From assembly GCA_949775045.1 (NCBI GenBank), contig OX459103.1:2340001-2404000 (forward strand): DNA of 64,000 nt. The letters are read 5' to 3'. Every line of letters begins with the position of its first letter. Within the stretch, counting starts at the first letter, position 1. The DNA comes from Metridium senile (lineage: Eukaryota; Cnidaria; Anthozoa; Actiniaria; Metridiidae). Positions 28,149 to 33,467 of the stretch are shown piece by piece. A program made the translations under genes and the position numbers. The notes under the pieces are model-generated. The model was given only the letters and a program-made list of their open reading frames with translations, had not been told where the DNA came from and did not search any database.

Positions 28149-30827
28149 CTGAATAAAAAAAAAACAAATCTAGCAAGCTTTTAAACTTAAAGAAAATATC
28201 GAGCAGCCTTTGCTGCACGAACAAAAAGTATTGAGCACTGACAAAACAGCCCCCCTCCCCATCAAATATCAAATGGTCCGTCCCTTATATGAAGGCGAGT
28301 TGTCCCTGCTAGCCGGGATAACTCTATTGTTTTGTGTCCCCAGGGGAATGTAAAACAATGGGGTTACCCGGGTAGCAGGGACAACTCTCCTTCATATAAA
28401 CAGCCCCATAGTTATGGGTTTTCTTATCTTCCTTTCCTCATTTCAGTTGTGAATCAGTGCTTTTCTATGCCATGCCAGAACAATGCAAAATGCAATGTCT
28501 CTCTTACCAATTACACGTGTATTTGTGAACCAGGATGGGAAGGACCTAACTGTGACAAAGGTAGGGATCACACAAAATTAATATGTGTAATAGTACTCGT
28601 GACGATGACCAGATTTTAGGGCCAAGTGTATTTTTTTATACTATTTCGTGTCATACCCTCTTTAAATAAAGGCTTTATCATTATTATATATGATGATGAT
28701 AATAATGATAATTATTGTCTACACGTTTAATATTAGACTATCTACCAATCCAAATCAAGAATATGACTTCACGTATTGTGGGAAAATATTGATAGATGAA
28801 CTGAAACGAGCAAACAAATAATTTAATAGTTTGCTCGTGCAAACATTGCTTCACACTTAAGATGATCATAGACTTGATCGAAACGTCTGAGAACTTAACG
28901 TTTTAATTTAAATGCTAGTGTCAAAAAATCAATCTAATTGTAACAAAACAATTCAATAACTGTTTTTAATTCCTTCAATTTAGAAAAAGCTGTACAAACC
29001 TCAAGTGTAGTGACCAATTTCCTCATGTATGGCTTATTTGTGCCTTTCATTCTACTAATAATTGGATCAATTTTTCTGGTACGCAAAATATACATTTCAA
29101 AGAATCAAAAAGAGCAGTTGGCAGCCGAGAAAGAGCCTGAAGAAGAAGATAAACAAGAAAAGCCTCCAACAGTGAGGCCTCTAACAGACAAGACTCTAAT
29201 AGAAAAGCCTCTAATAGACAAGGCTCTAAAAGAAAAGCCTCTAACAGACAAGCCTATAACAGACAAGCCTCTAACAGACAAGCCTCTAACAGACAAGCCT
29301 CTAACAGACAAGTCTCTAACAGACAAACCTCCAACAGAAAAGCCTCTAACAGACAAGCCTCTAAAAGAAAAGCCTCTAACAGACAAGTCTCTAACAGACA
29401 AGCCTCCAACAGAAAAGCCTCTAACAGACAAGCCTCTAATAGACAAGCCTCCAACAGAAAAGCCTCTAACAGCAGAGTATCCCTATATTGACAAGAAAGA
29501 TGACCAATTTGATGTTGATCATGAGCAGTACAATACTGAGGAACAAGCCTACAAACCTTTTATACCTGTTAACCAAGAATCCAAAAAAACAGTTGCCAAA
29601 CAACAGAAAAAGGAAATACCATTCCTTAAACCTTTGATTGGCAAAGGTGAAAGACATTATGAAAAGGAAGAAGAAGGAGAACTTGTTTATGAGCCTGTGA
29701 GTCCACCAAAACAAGAGACTGTTAAAACGGCATTATTAGTTAGTACTTCTTATCAGCCGGCTAAAAATACAAGCCAAGAAGAAACCAACCAAGAAAATAC
29801 AGCTACAGCAGTTTTGCATAAAAAATACTCGAAAGAACAAGCAGAATATTCTTATATTGACAAGATAGATTACAATGGCCAATTTGATGTTTATCATACT
29901 GAGGAGCAAGACTCCAAGCCTGAAAAACCAGATGGCAAATTTGGAGAAGGACAAGAAGTAGAAGAAGGAGAAATAGTAGGCATAGGAGGAGAAAGCATAG
30001 GAGGAGAAGGAAAAGGAGAACGAGAAGGAGAACGAGAACGACAACGAGAGGGAGAACCAGAAGGAGAACCAGAAGGAGAATCAGAAGGAGAACCAGAAGG
30101 AGAACCAGAAGGAGAACCAGAAGGAGAACCAGAAGGAGAACCAGAAGGAGAACCAGAAGGAGAACCAGAAAGAGAACCAGAAGGAGTATCAAAAGAAAAA
30201 GTAGAAAGTGAAGTAAAGGGAGATGGAGAAGAAGAAGTAGGAGAAGGAAAGGGAGAAGGAGATGAGAGAGAAGGAAAAGGGAGAAAAGAAGAGGAAAGAG
30301 AGGAAGAAGGAGAAGACGAAGGAGCAGGTAGCTCTTTGGGAAGTGAAAATCAACTGATTTTGGCCAAGACGGCAGCGAAACGAAAGCATGAAAATCTTAC
30401 ATACATGTACCAAGCTATTAATGAAGAAGAAAAATACGACGAGCCACAGTATGATAATCCCACTGCAATATATGATCCTACATCTTACAGCCGTACTGAA
30501 AAACATATGACTAAAACACATCAAGATGAAAATGCAAATCGCAAACAAGAGGATTATGCTAGTTATTCCGACTGGGAATATAGGCAAGAGAAAGATACAA
30601 TTCCTCTTTTAAAGAGCTTTTCAAAAGCTACATCAAAAAGAAGGAAGGCTTCAGTGAGAGTTACAAGTACAGTTAATCCTTTACTGTCATTAAATGTTCC
30701 CACGACGGGGATAATTCAATCTTCTATAAAGAAAAGACGACAGGAAGAACTAGGCGAATGCAGTGGGATGACAAGACAAGACATAATTGAGACTGGAAAA
30801 GAAACTACCGAAACAGGTATTGGTTAA
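791..30827 (+). CDS. Gene A: multi-discoidin, Ig, EGF single-pass membrane protein (5' partial)
   Basis: Spliced gene rebuilt from exons 791-938, 2018-2319, 2616-2754, 4438-4754, 6497-6641, 7540-7709, 8731-8886, 9193-9343, 9927-10225, 10973-11120, 13570-13908, 19780-20115, 21548-21867, 22256-22388, 25336-25494, 26047-26160, 26551-26664, 27069-27179, 28447-28560 and 28984-30827. Every exon is flanked by AG and GT and all phases match. Domain order: five F5/8 type C domains (the first truncated by the window edge), an Ig-like domain, an unassigned module, a sixth F5/8C, five EGF-like domains, a TM helix and a long cytoplasmic tail. F5/8C domains bind lipids, glycans or proteins at cell surfaces, so a receptor or adhesion role is inferred. 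Domain borders are phase 1, the signature of exon shuffling. It may instead be two genes, split between 13909 and 19779. I know no named orthologue with this exact order. Confidence 0.8.
1120..1899. repeat. 9-bp minisatellite GGGACAGCA
   Basis: About 73 uninterrupted copies of GGGACAGCA run from about 1240 to 1899, after a 5' edge of variant units (GGGAGAGCA, GGAAGAGCA). It lies in a gene A intron. The 9-bp period leaves long open frames in several phases; those are not genes. Confidence 0.97.
2018..2754 (+). CDS. Gene A exons: F5/8C domain 2
   Basis: Two exons, 2018-2319 and 2616-2754, joined in phase 0. The domain starts [12 protein letters not shown], has SYLQVSFGM and TGIATQGD, and the second exon ends [20 protein letters not shown]. 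It is the only discoidin domain here that keeps both terminal cysteines (the usual disulfide). The upstream phase-1 join to 938 adds one G, making V before the domain. Confidence 0.92.
3082..3566. mobile_element. Inverted-repeat element carrying an exon-like ORF, copy 1
   Basis: Perfect 26-bp arms at 3082-3107 and 3431-3456, then a 29-bp palindrome (3473-3501 with 3526-3554). Between the first arms lies an open frame from ATG 3176 ([19 protein letters not shown], then [17 protein letters not shown]) ending at a possible donor after AAAG. The peptide resembles the N-terminus of Crypton/KIAA1958-type proteins; that link is from memory and weak. Confidence 0.75.
4438..6641 (+). CDS. Gene A exons: F5/8C domain 3
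   Basis: Exons 4438-4754 and 6497-6641, joined in phase 0. The protein begins [14 protein letters not shown] and has [20 protein letters not shown]; the second exon starts VFKGNDH and ends [12 protein letters not shown]. The terminal cysteine is replaced by valine. A rival donor (gttaag at 4749) is less likely because the chosen one (gtcagt) gives the phase-0 join shared with the other discoidin domains. The intron holds a 1.1-kb inverted-repeat element and a hairpin. Confidence 0.92.
4848..4906. repeat. Hairpin with arms CAACCTCGTTCCCAGGG
   Basis: Perfect 16-17 bp arms around a short loop. The same sequence forms a second hairpin at 8613-8680. Confidence 0.8.
5162..5337. mobile_element. Palindromic MITE
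   Basis: Imperfect arms of about 75 bp (GTTAAGAATG... and ...CATTCTTAA) with inner AAAGTGATATTTTCGG and its complement. No ORF. Confidence 0.7.
5355..6451. mobile_element. 1.1-kb inverted-repeat element
   Basis: Arms ACAAGGGGCCATTTTG near 5355 and CAAAACGGCCCCTTGT near 6435, each continued by a GCATGCGC run. The interior is AT-rich and has no transposase ORF, so a non-autonomous DNA element is likely. Confidence 0.65.
7130..7432 (+). mobile_element. 5'-truncated LINE 3' end
   Basis: From 7152 the + frame reads [20 protein letters not shown] and KTYLFNETF before a stop, the typical end of non-LTR retrotransposon ORF2. An untranslated tail and a (TTA)n run at about 7397-7432 follow. Confidence 0.75.
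7540..9343 (+). CDS. Gene A exons: F5/8C domain 4 with an extra intron
   Basis: Three exons: 7540-7709, 8731-8886 and 9193-9343. The domain starts [14 protein letters not shown], passes the extra junction at [20 protein letters not shown], and ends [25 protein letters not shown]. The first two exons together (326 nt) correspond to the single first exon of the other discoidin domains (299-320 nt), so the intron 7710-8730 is extra. That intron is mostly tetranucleotide repeats. The spliced frame is uninterrupted. Confidence 0.88.
7729..8045. repeat. GGAT and TTCA tetranucleotide arrays
   Basis: GGAT repeats at 7729-7802 run into ATTC/TTCA-type repeats up to about 8045. A second TTCATTCA patch is at 8480-8580. 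Both are in the extra intron of F5/8C-4. Confidence 0.9.
8613..8680. repeat. Hairpin, second copy of the 4848 family
   Basis: Arms CCTCGTTTCCAGGGCCCTC and its complement with one mismatch, in the extra intron of F5/8C-4. Confidence 0.75.
8899..9132. mobile_element. Inverted-repeat element with GGGATAGCTG ends
   Basis: Arms TTATTTTGGGATAGCTG and CAGCTATCCCAAAATAA surround a GA-rich core (GGGAGA repeats 8977-9080). Same family as 11991-12256. Confidence 0.75.
9500..9600 (+). mobile_element. SINE body fragment
   Basis: TTCGGATAAGGACGTAAAG, GAGGTCCCGTG and GTGGACGTAAAAGATCC also occur, reverse-complemented, at about 22960-23255 and in part at 26270-26400, so this is a dispersed SINE-like repeat. 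It ends in a TAAATAAATAGA tail. Confidence 0.55.
9631..9803. mobile_element. MITE, GAACTCAGACATTCC family, copy 1
   Basis: Arms TACGAACTCAGACATTCCA and its complement at the right end, with an internal TGCCGTCAATCAAGGATTTA shared with 11633-11822. Confidence 0.8.
9927..11120 (+). CDS. Gene A exons: F5/8C domain 5
   Basis: Exons 9927-10225 and 10973-11120, phase-0 join. Key stretches are [31 protein letters not shown] and [11 protein letters not shown], ending [10 protein letters not shown]. The N-terminal cysteine position reads SWRQS, so both terminal cysteines are missing. The intron carries a LINE reverse-transcriptase scrap on the other strand and a Tc1/mariner-like MITE. Confidence 0.9.
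10236..10392 (-). pseudogene. LINE reverse-transcriptase fragment
   Basis: Minus-strand peptide [17 protein letters not shown], then [14 protein letters not shown], matches the RT motif (GVPQGSxLGPLLF) of non-LTR retrotransposons. About 50 codons remain and the YxDD part is missing, so it is a dead scrap in the F5/8C-5 intron. Confidence 0.85.
10656..10870. mobile_element. Tc1/mariner-like MITE
   Basis: Arms CAGTGCGAATCAAAAAACCG and its complement, with TA on both outer sides. 215 bp without a transposase. Confidence 0.82.
11633..11822. mobile_element. MITE, GAACTCAGACATTCC family, copy 2
   Basis: Arms begin TACTGCGGTTTTCGACTTTC and are flanked by TA. The interior has a second arm pair (AGCTGCCGTCAATCAA with TTGATTGACGGCAGCT). 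Confidence 0.82.
11991..12256. mobile_element. Inverted-repeat element with GGGATAGCTG arms, long copy
   Basis: Arms include AACGGGAGAAAGTTGTTTTT and GGTTGTTTTGGGATAGCTG with complements at 12201-12254; a G-rich core lies between. Single-ended relatives are at 2455-2540, 13385-13430 and 51330-51415. Confidence 0.78.
12263..13569. other. Intron without recognised coding sequence
   Basis: Unique AT-rich DNA except for a direct GGTTCGATC repeat near 12970 and an ATCATT-rich patch at 13470-13540 before the Ig exon. Confidence 0.5.
13570..13908 (+). CDS. Gene A exon: Ig-like domain
   Basis: A 339-nt exon entered and left in phase 1. The protein [17 protein letters not shown] then shows [14 protein letters not shown] about 11 residues later and a distal cysteine pair in [10 protein letters not shown], the C-W-C spacing of an Ig fold. 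The second cysteine lies in an unusual setting, so this is a divergent member. If the donor at 13909 is skipped, translation stops five bases after it (TGEY then TAA), which would make this the end of a secreted protein. Confidence 0.65.
13925..14157. mobile_element. MITE after the Ig exon
   Basis: Arms contain GGGACCACTTAGACAAGA and its complement (TCTTGTCTAAGTGGTCCC). The outer parts are less well matched. TA occurs at both ends. Confidence 0.78.
14208..14213 (+). promoter_or_regulatory. Possible polyadenylation signal after the Ig exon
   Basis: AATAAA about 290 bases after the readthrough stop TAA at 13917-13919. It would end a secreted form of gene A carrying only the discoidin and Ig domains. 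A MITE at 13925-14157 lies between stop and signal. Confidence 0.25.
14382..14486. mobile_element. MITE, CCTCCKCAGGC family
   Basis: TAGCCTCCTCTGCATGCAG at the left and a degenerate CCTGCGGAAAAGGCTA at the right. Relatives: 60263-60386, 62226-62372, and a left end at 31995. Confidence 0.6.
14487..15056. other. Non-coding AT-rich stretch
   Basis: No exon-like ORF with splice sites, hairpin or tandem repeat was seen. Confidence 0.4.
15057..15623. mobile_element. Inverted-repeat element TTAAGGAGGCTCGAAATGG
   Basis: 19-bp terminal arms at 15057-15075 and 15605-15623, 567 bp overall, TTAA at the edges. The interior is AT-rich without a transposase ORF. Confidence 0.78.
15755..16060. repeat. GTTTATGACAG repeat, copy 1
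   Basis: GACCCTAAAAGGT is repeated three times, then CTGTTTATGACA units, then TGCCGCGAAAAC and AAGACGAAAGACCGCGCTGC. The latter parts match 32540-32740. Confidence 0.7.
16490..16792 (+). mobile_element. Second truncated LINE 3' end
   Basis: The + frame [20 protein letters not shown] and FLFVNV ends in a stop, like the tail of non-LTR or Penelope-type ORFs. It ends in an (AAAT)n run at 16768-16792. Confidence 0.55.
16929..17094 (+). CDS. Candidate alternative first exon with signal peptide (gene A, or gene A2)
   Basis: ATG at 16929 in a good context (AAAATGG) and a further in-frame ATG at 17025. From 17025 the peptide reads [20 protein letters not shown], a textbook signal peptide, then KSK. 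It ends at a strong donor (AAAG/gtaagc) in phase 1, the phase needed by the acceptor at 19780. Spliced there, it would give a shorter receptor with the unassigned module, F5/8C-6, the EGFs and the TM tail. No homology supports it; a chance ORF is possible. Confidence 0.35.
17645..18532. mobile_element. 888-bp element with 58-bp inverted arms
   Basis: Arms 17645-17702 and 18475-18532 match nearly perfectly (TACATAGTAGGCAAACGACT at the outer end). A second inverted pair lies inside (GTGCGTGACATT and GAAAGCGTGAA types, 17700-18045), so it is nested or fold-back. No transposase. Confidence 0.8.
18533..19779. other. Intron with TTACATG...GATATC repeats
   Basis: ATAATAAACAGAACATTACATG occurs at 18700 and 19565, each followed by sequence matching GAGAAGATAAAATCCG. 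At 19600-19700 a hairpin has GATATCTCACTCG arms. No coding exon recognised. Confidence 0.5.
19780..20115 (+). CDS. Gene A exon: unassigned module between Ig and F5/8C-6
   Basis: A 336-nt exon, phase 1 to phase 1, flanked by tttttcaag and gtatgt. The 112 residues include [52 protein letters not shown] and [17 protein letters not shown] do not recognise the family. It has only two cysteines, is rich in beta-prone and charged residues, and has no low-complexity stretch, so it looks like a folded domain. Its symmetric phase means it could be skipped or moved without breaking frame. Confidence 0.75.
20249..20747. mobile_element. Inverted-repeat element GTTACACGGGACAACTCGCA
   Basis: About 33-bp arms (AAGGTTATGTTACACGGG and CCCGTGTAACATCACCTT). 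The inside has further imperfect copies of the CACGGGACAACTTT motif. Confidence 0.8.
20731..21175. repeat. Tandem duplication of about 223 bp
   Basis: Two near-identical copies start at CCGTGTAACA (20731 and 20955), sharing CATTCACAAG, GATTTTTCGTTAAAGTCATG and CCAGCGGACC. The first copy overlaps the end of the element before it. Confidence 0.9.
21548..22388 (+). CDS. Gene A exons: F5/8C domain 6 (divergent)
   Basis: Exons 21548-21867 and 22256-22388, phase-0 join as in the other discoidin domains. The start [20 protein letters not shown] matches a discoidin N-terminus; [20 protein letters not shown] and [10 protein letters not shown] follow; the end is [13 protein letters not shown]. It lacks the LDLG core and is the most divergent of the six. 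A 153-bp MITE lies in its intron. Confidence 0.8.
22044..22196. mobile_element. 153-bp MITE, copy 1
   Basis: 18-bp perfect arms CCGAATCGAAATATGGCG, TA at the outer edges, and inner arms TCTTGACTGCC / GGCAGTCAAGA-like. Inside the F5/8C-6 intron. Confidence 0.88.
22960..23255 (-). mobile_element. tRNA-like SINE (minus strand)
   Basis: The reverse complement starts GGTTGGCTTAGTAGCCGGAC, has GGTCCCGGCTGGACC, then the shared body GGATAAGGACATAAAACCG and GTGGACGTTAAAGATCCT. Confidence 0.6.
23355..24064. mobile_element. DNA-transposon-like element GGCCCTGTCCACACG
   Basis: 35-bp arms (GTCCACACGTAGCCGGGTAT with complement), flanked by TCA on both sides (23352-23354 and 24065-24067), a likely 3-bp target duplication. 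About 710 bp with internal repeats of the same CACACGT motif; no transposase. Confidence 0.85.
24120..24345 (-). mobile_element. tRNA-derived SINE, family 1 (minus strand)
   Basis: Reverse complement has A-box-like TAGCCTAGCGGTGAGAG and B-box GGTTCGAGTCC, then a body (CGGGTTATCAGGTTTTCCTC) shared with the + strand copy at 50640. Confidence 0.75.
24985..25205. repeat. AGC/AGG trinucleotide array
   Basis: Mixed CAGCAG and CAGGAG units. It produces long polyQ, polyA and polyL frames but lies in an intron before EGF 1 and has no exon borders. Confidence 0.9.
25336..25494 (+). CDS. Gene A exon: EGF-like domain 1
   Basis: A 159-nt phase 1-1 exon encoding [20 protein letters not shown], then [12 protein letters not shown] and a final SCV. 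Six cysteines fit an EGF-like domain without a calcium-binding consensus; the last loop is extended. Confidence 0.85.
26047..26160 (+). CDS. Gene A exon: calcium-binding EGF domain 2
   Basis: 114-nt phase 1-1 exon. [16 protein letters not shown] and [12 protein letters not shown] give the calcium-binding (D-V-D-E-C) and Asn/Asp-hydroxylation consensus of cbEGF domains. Ends CDE before gtaatc. Confidence 0.93.
26235..26488 (-). mobile_element. tRNA-derived SINE, family 2 (minus strand)
   Basis: The reverse complement begins GTGGTGGCCCAACGGTTAGA (A box TGGCCCAACGG) and has GGGTTCGATTCC (B box), followed by a body sharing AGGTCCCGTC and GTGGACGTAAAAGA with 22960-23255. Confidence 0.8.
26551..26664 (+). 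CDS. Gene A exon: calcium-binding EGF domain 3
   Basis: 114-nt phase 1-1 exon encoding [20 protein letters not shown] and [18 protein letters not shown]. Very close to EGF 2, so probably a tandem duplicate. Confidence 0.93.
27069..27179 (+). CDS. Gene A exon: calcium-binding EGF domain 4
   Basis: 111-nt phase 1-1 exon: [37 protein letters not shown]. It keeps the calcium-binding and hydroxylation motifs. Confidence 0.92.
28081..28406. mobile_element. Inverted-repeat element interrupted by another MITE
   Basis: Right arm (28373-28406) reverse-complements to GGGCTGTTTATATGAAGGAG then AGTTGTCCCTGCT. The left arm has the same sequence but is cut after GGGCTGTTTA by the element at 28091-28284. 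Confidence 0.85.
28091..28284. mobile_element. Nested MITE, arms GGGACGGACCATTTGATATT
   Basis: 20-bp arms, flanked by TTA on both sides; the intact arm of the host element shows only one TTA, so TTA is the target duplication. It contains an unbroken G tract of about 33 bases at 28117-28148. A lone end occurs at 56922-56945. Confidence 0.88.
28447..28560 (+). CDS. Gene A exon: EGF-like domain 5 (no calcium motif)
   Basis: 114-nt phase 1-1 exon: [35 protein letters not shown]. Six cysteines are kept, but VNQC replaces D-x-D-E-C and the hydroxylation asparagine is shifted, so calcium binding is unlikely. It lies next to the membrane. Confidence 0.9.
28984..30827 (+). CDS. Gene A last exon: transmembrane helix and cytoplasmic tail
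   Basis: The exon enters in phase 1 after tttag and stops at TAA 30825-30827. After a short stalk comes a hydrophobic helix ([17 protein letters not shown]) followed by RK, giving type I topology. The tail of about 570 residues has: about 20 pentapeptides of the PLTDK type (29167-29480); two copies of an EYxYIDK...QFDV...TEEQ motif (near 29470 and 29845); an acidic and basic region; GEPE tetrapeptides (30050-30186); then a tyrosine cluster with YMYQ, YDEP, YDNP and YDPT (30405-30485). YDxP is the preferred Crk-type SH2 docking motif, so phosphotyrosine signalling is inferred, not shown. Confidence 0.9.
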
Positions 30828-30834
30828 TTAATAT

Positions 30835-30840
30835 AATAAA
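30835..30840 (+). promoter_or_regulatory. Polyadenylation signal of gene A
   Basis: AATAAA lies eight bases after the TAA stop, so the 3' untranslated region is short unless a later signal is used. Confidence 0.5.
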
Positions 30841-30907
30841 TTTGCATGTGTACATGGTGACAGCCTTAACTAACTAAAGAAGATGATGTTTTGGTGATGA
30901 TAATAAC

Positions 30908-31270
30908 CAGGGGGGGGGGGGGGGGGTTGCTGGTGGGGGGGACTCTGGGGAAAAAGTACCGGGGATGCTCGTCGTTTCTCTTAGGGGTAAAAATCAGCGA
31001 ATTGGTATCTTTTAGGGTGTCAAACGCGAATTTTTGAAAATTAGAATTTCTGGTATCTCTTAGGGTGTCGAAAAGGAGAGAAGAGCCATTGATATTTGCT
31101 TCTGATACGCATGTCAATATCATTAATTAATGTGGTATTTCTTAGGGGGTAAAATTCATCCATCCACGTCCTTTCTAAAAGACTTCCGGTATCTTTTAGG
31201 GGTATTTTTGAAAATTTTCAACGAGCATCCCCGGTACTTTCCCCCCGGATTCCACCCCCCCCCCCCCTAG
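30908..31270. mobile_element. Inverted-repeat element with G-tract ends
   Basis: GGGGGG..., AAAGTACCGGGGATGCTCGT at the left and ACGAGCATCCCCGGTACTTT at the right. Internal GGTATCTTTTAGGGTGTC units. Relatives: 46970-47070 and 55690-55830. Lies just downstream of gene A. Confidence 0.8.
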
Positions 31271-31608
31271 GGATAATAATGATGCAGGGATAATAATGAT
31301 GGTTAATATATCTAATATAGGAAATGAATCAAAGATAGAAGAGGGAGAAGAGTAGGAGAACAGTAATTGAGGATGATGACAGTAAAGGTACGAAATGATG
31401 GACCACCAATCAACAAATATCCTGTTTTGGAACTTACAAATGATACAATCTAGCTATGACAGAGAGAACTACTTCCGCTTGACAATGACAAACATTTTAT
31501 AACATGTCAAATCTTGTTTCATTTAGATTTACTTTTGACAAACAAACAAAGCTATAAAGCAATGTTGATTAAAGAGAAAATAAAAATATAATGTATTATA
31601 TATAAATA

Positions 31609-31906
31609 TATACACCTATTTCAAAAATCGTTGTCGCAGACGAAGCTACGGTCCACACTCTAAAGCCTGCAAAGGATGTCGGTTGTATGGACTTAATTTG
31701 TGATTTATGGCACGTTTTTCAAAGAAATATTCCTATTTATATCTACCACAACAACAACTTGTTATGGTCAAATAACACAAATACGTATAATCAAAATATG
31801 CTATGGATATATCGATAACAAGAGAAGAAATACCGACATCCTTTGCGGGCTTCATAGTGCGGACTGTGGCTTTGTTTGCAACAACGATTTTTGAAATAGG
31901 TGTATA
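31609..31906. mobile_element. 298-bp MITE, arms TATACACCTATTTCAAAAAT
   Basis: 25-bp near-perfect end arms plus longer imperfect arms (ACATCCTTTGCGGGCTT). Its end resembles the 81-bp satellite unit (TACAGCTATTTCAATAAACG). Confidence 0.85.
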
Positions 31907-32484
31907 CAATCTTTAGAACAAGATCATATAACATCGACAACATAAATGAAGGATAGCAACAAACAACAGCCTGATTCAACAACAGCATGAACTAGCCTCC
32001 TCCGCAGACAACCCTTTCCCTTTCCTTTCCCTCTCATGGGATACCTTTGTCATTTGACCAAGGGGATTGATCCCGAGACAGGAATCCCAATAAAAGAAAA
32101 GAAGGAAAACAGAGCGGAGACGCTCTTAAAATACTCTACTTTTTTATTTTTATTCGCAAACAAAGCGATGCATTATTATAATTATCATAAACAACAACAC
32201 CAACTTCAGCAACAATAATAGCAGTGCCATAGTGAGGAACACCAACAATCTATCACAACAACAGCAGCAGCAACAGCAGCAATTACAACAACTGCAGCAT
32301 CAGCAACACTTTAACAATAATATTAATAACAAAAACAAAAACAGCAAAAAATAAATAAATAAACAACAACAACAACAACAGCAGAAGAACCAGAAGATCA
32401 AAAAATCTTTTTTTTTTTTACTGAAGAAAGCTCATATCTTTCCATTGTTTTATTTTTTGTCGACTGTTGACCTTCCCCCTACAC

Positions 32485-32519
<35 letters not shown>

Positions 32520-33389
32520 ACTCCGCTAGGATTTGGGTAGGGGTGTTCCGCTGGGATCCTAAAACGGTGACCCTGTTTATGACAGAAAAAAAACAAATTC
32601 GTATACCCTGTTTATGACAAGTGATAAAAATGGGACCCTGTTTATGACAGTTTAGGACCCTGTTTATGCCGCGAAAACGTGCTGAATTTCGATCCCGAAA
32701 GACGAAAGACCGCGCTGCTCATCATATTACCTAATTAATATACCTGATTATGACAAAAAAACTAAGGAAATTGTGAAATGGGGTAAAAATATACCCTGTT
32801 CATGACAGAAAACTCAAAAACCCATACCCTGTTTATGACAGAAAGCTCGAAAAACCATACCCTGTTCAGCGGATCATCCCCGTATAGTCAATATATGGGA
32901 GTACCCCCCCCGGGCCCCTACACTGGCTCAATGATGACTTCTGTTGATATTGAATGAAAACCTTTTGACAAGAAGAGGATAATTTCCGGTTAAGTCTGTT
33001 ATAAATTCAACCCCTATCAATTAGATTGTAATTCATCTGTTATCTCCTAAAGTTAGCAATCTCAATGTTCCATTATCAACTTGTGCCCCAGAGCGAAGTA
33101 ACAGAGCTCAATTCCATACATTCCTTAGCAGCGGACCTAACCAATCATTACACGAGATTCAATTTCTCTGATAACTCTATGTTATTGTCGCATGCGGTGC
33201 CGATATACTCGAACCGGAGATCCTCACTGTCACTTGGGTTTAGTCAGTCTACCGTGCTGCTATTACTCTGATATCAATTCTGCTAGTTTTCCTCGATTTG
33301 GCTTGGTTAATTGCAGTTTGATAGCTACGTAAAGCTTTGGTGTAGCTACGGTGAAGTTACGAACTCACAGCAAGTTCGGTATTGTCAAT
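31907..33389. other. Intergenic region upstream of gene B
   Basis: Holds a CAACAA-type microsatellite (32190-32390), the hAT-like element at 32485-32915 and about 450 bases of apparently unique DNA before the start codon. No TATA box stands out. Confidence 0.45.
32485..32915. mobile_element. Element with 8-bp target duplication CCCTACAC
   Basis: CCCTACAC flanks both sides (32477-32484 and 32916-32923). Ends are a G tract then GGTACTCC, and GGAGTACC then a C tract. Inside are ACCCTGTTTATGACAG units. 8-bp duplications are typical of hAT elements. Confidence 0.82.
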
Positions 33390-33467
33390 ATGTCAATAAC
33401 ATACACCGTTATCCTTCTTGCCTGCTTGATTGTAGTGAATCCCACAAGAAGCTCTCATCCTGACAGG
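33390..33467 (+). CDS. Gene B exon 1: start codon and signal peptide
   Basis: 26 codons, [16 protein letters not shown] then [10 protein letters not shown], ending at gtaaat in phase 0. The hydrophobic core is typical of a secretion signal. It is joined over a 3.9-kb intron to 37378. The start is chosen because it is the only signal-like exon upstream of the LDLa repeats with matching phase. Confidence 0.75.

Noticed and set aside
30817..30827. Possible donor ACAG/gtattg just before the gene A stop
   Set aside because: The open frame stops three codons later and AATAAA follows at once; no downstream exon fits.
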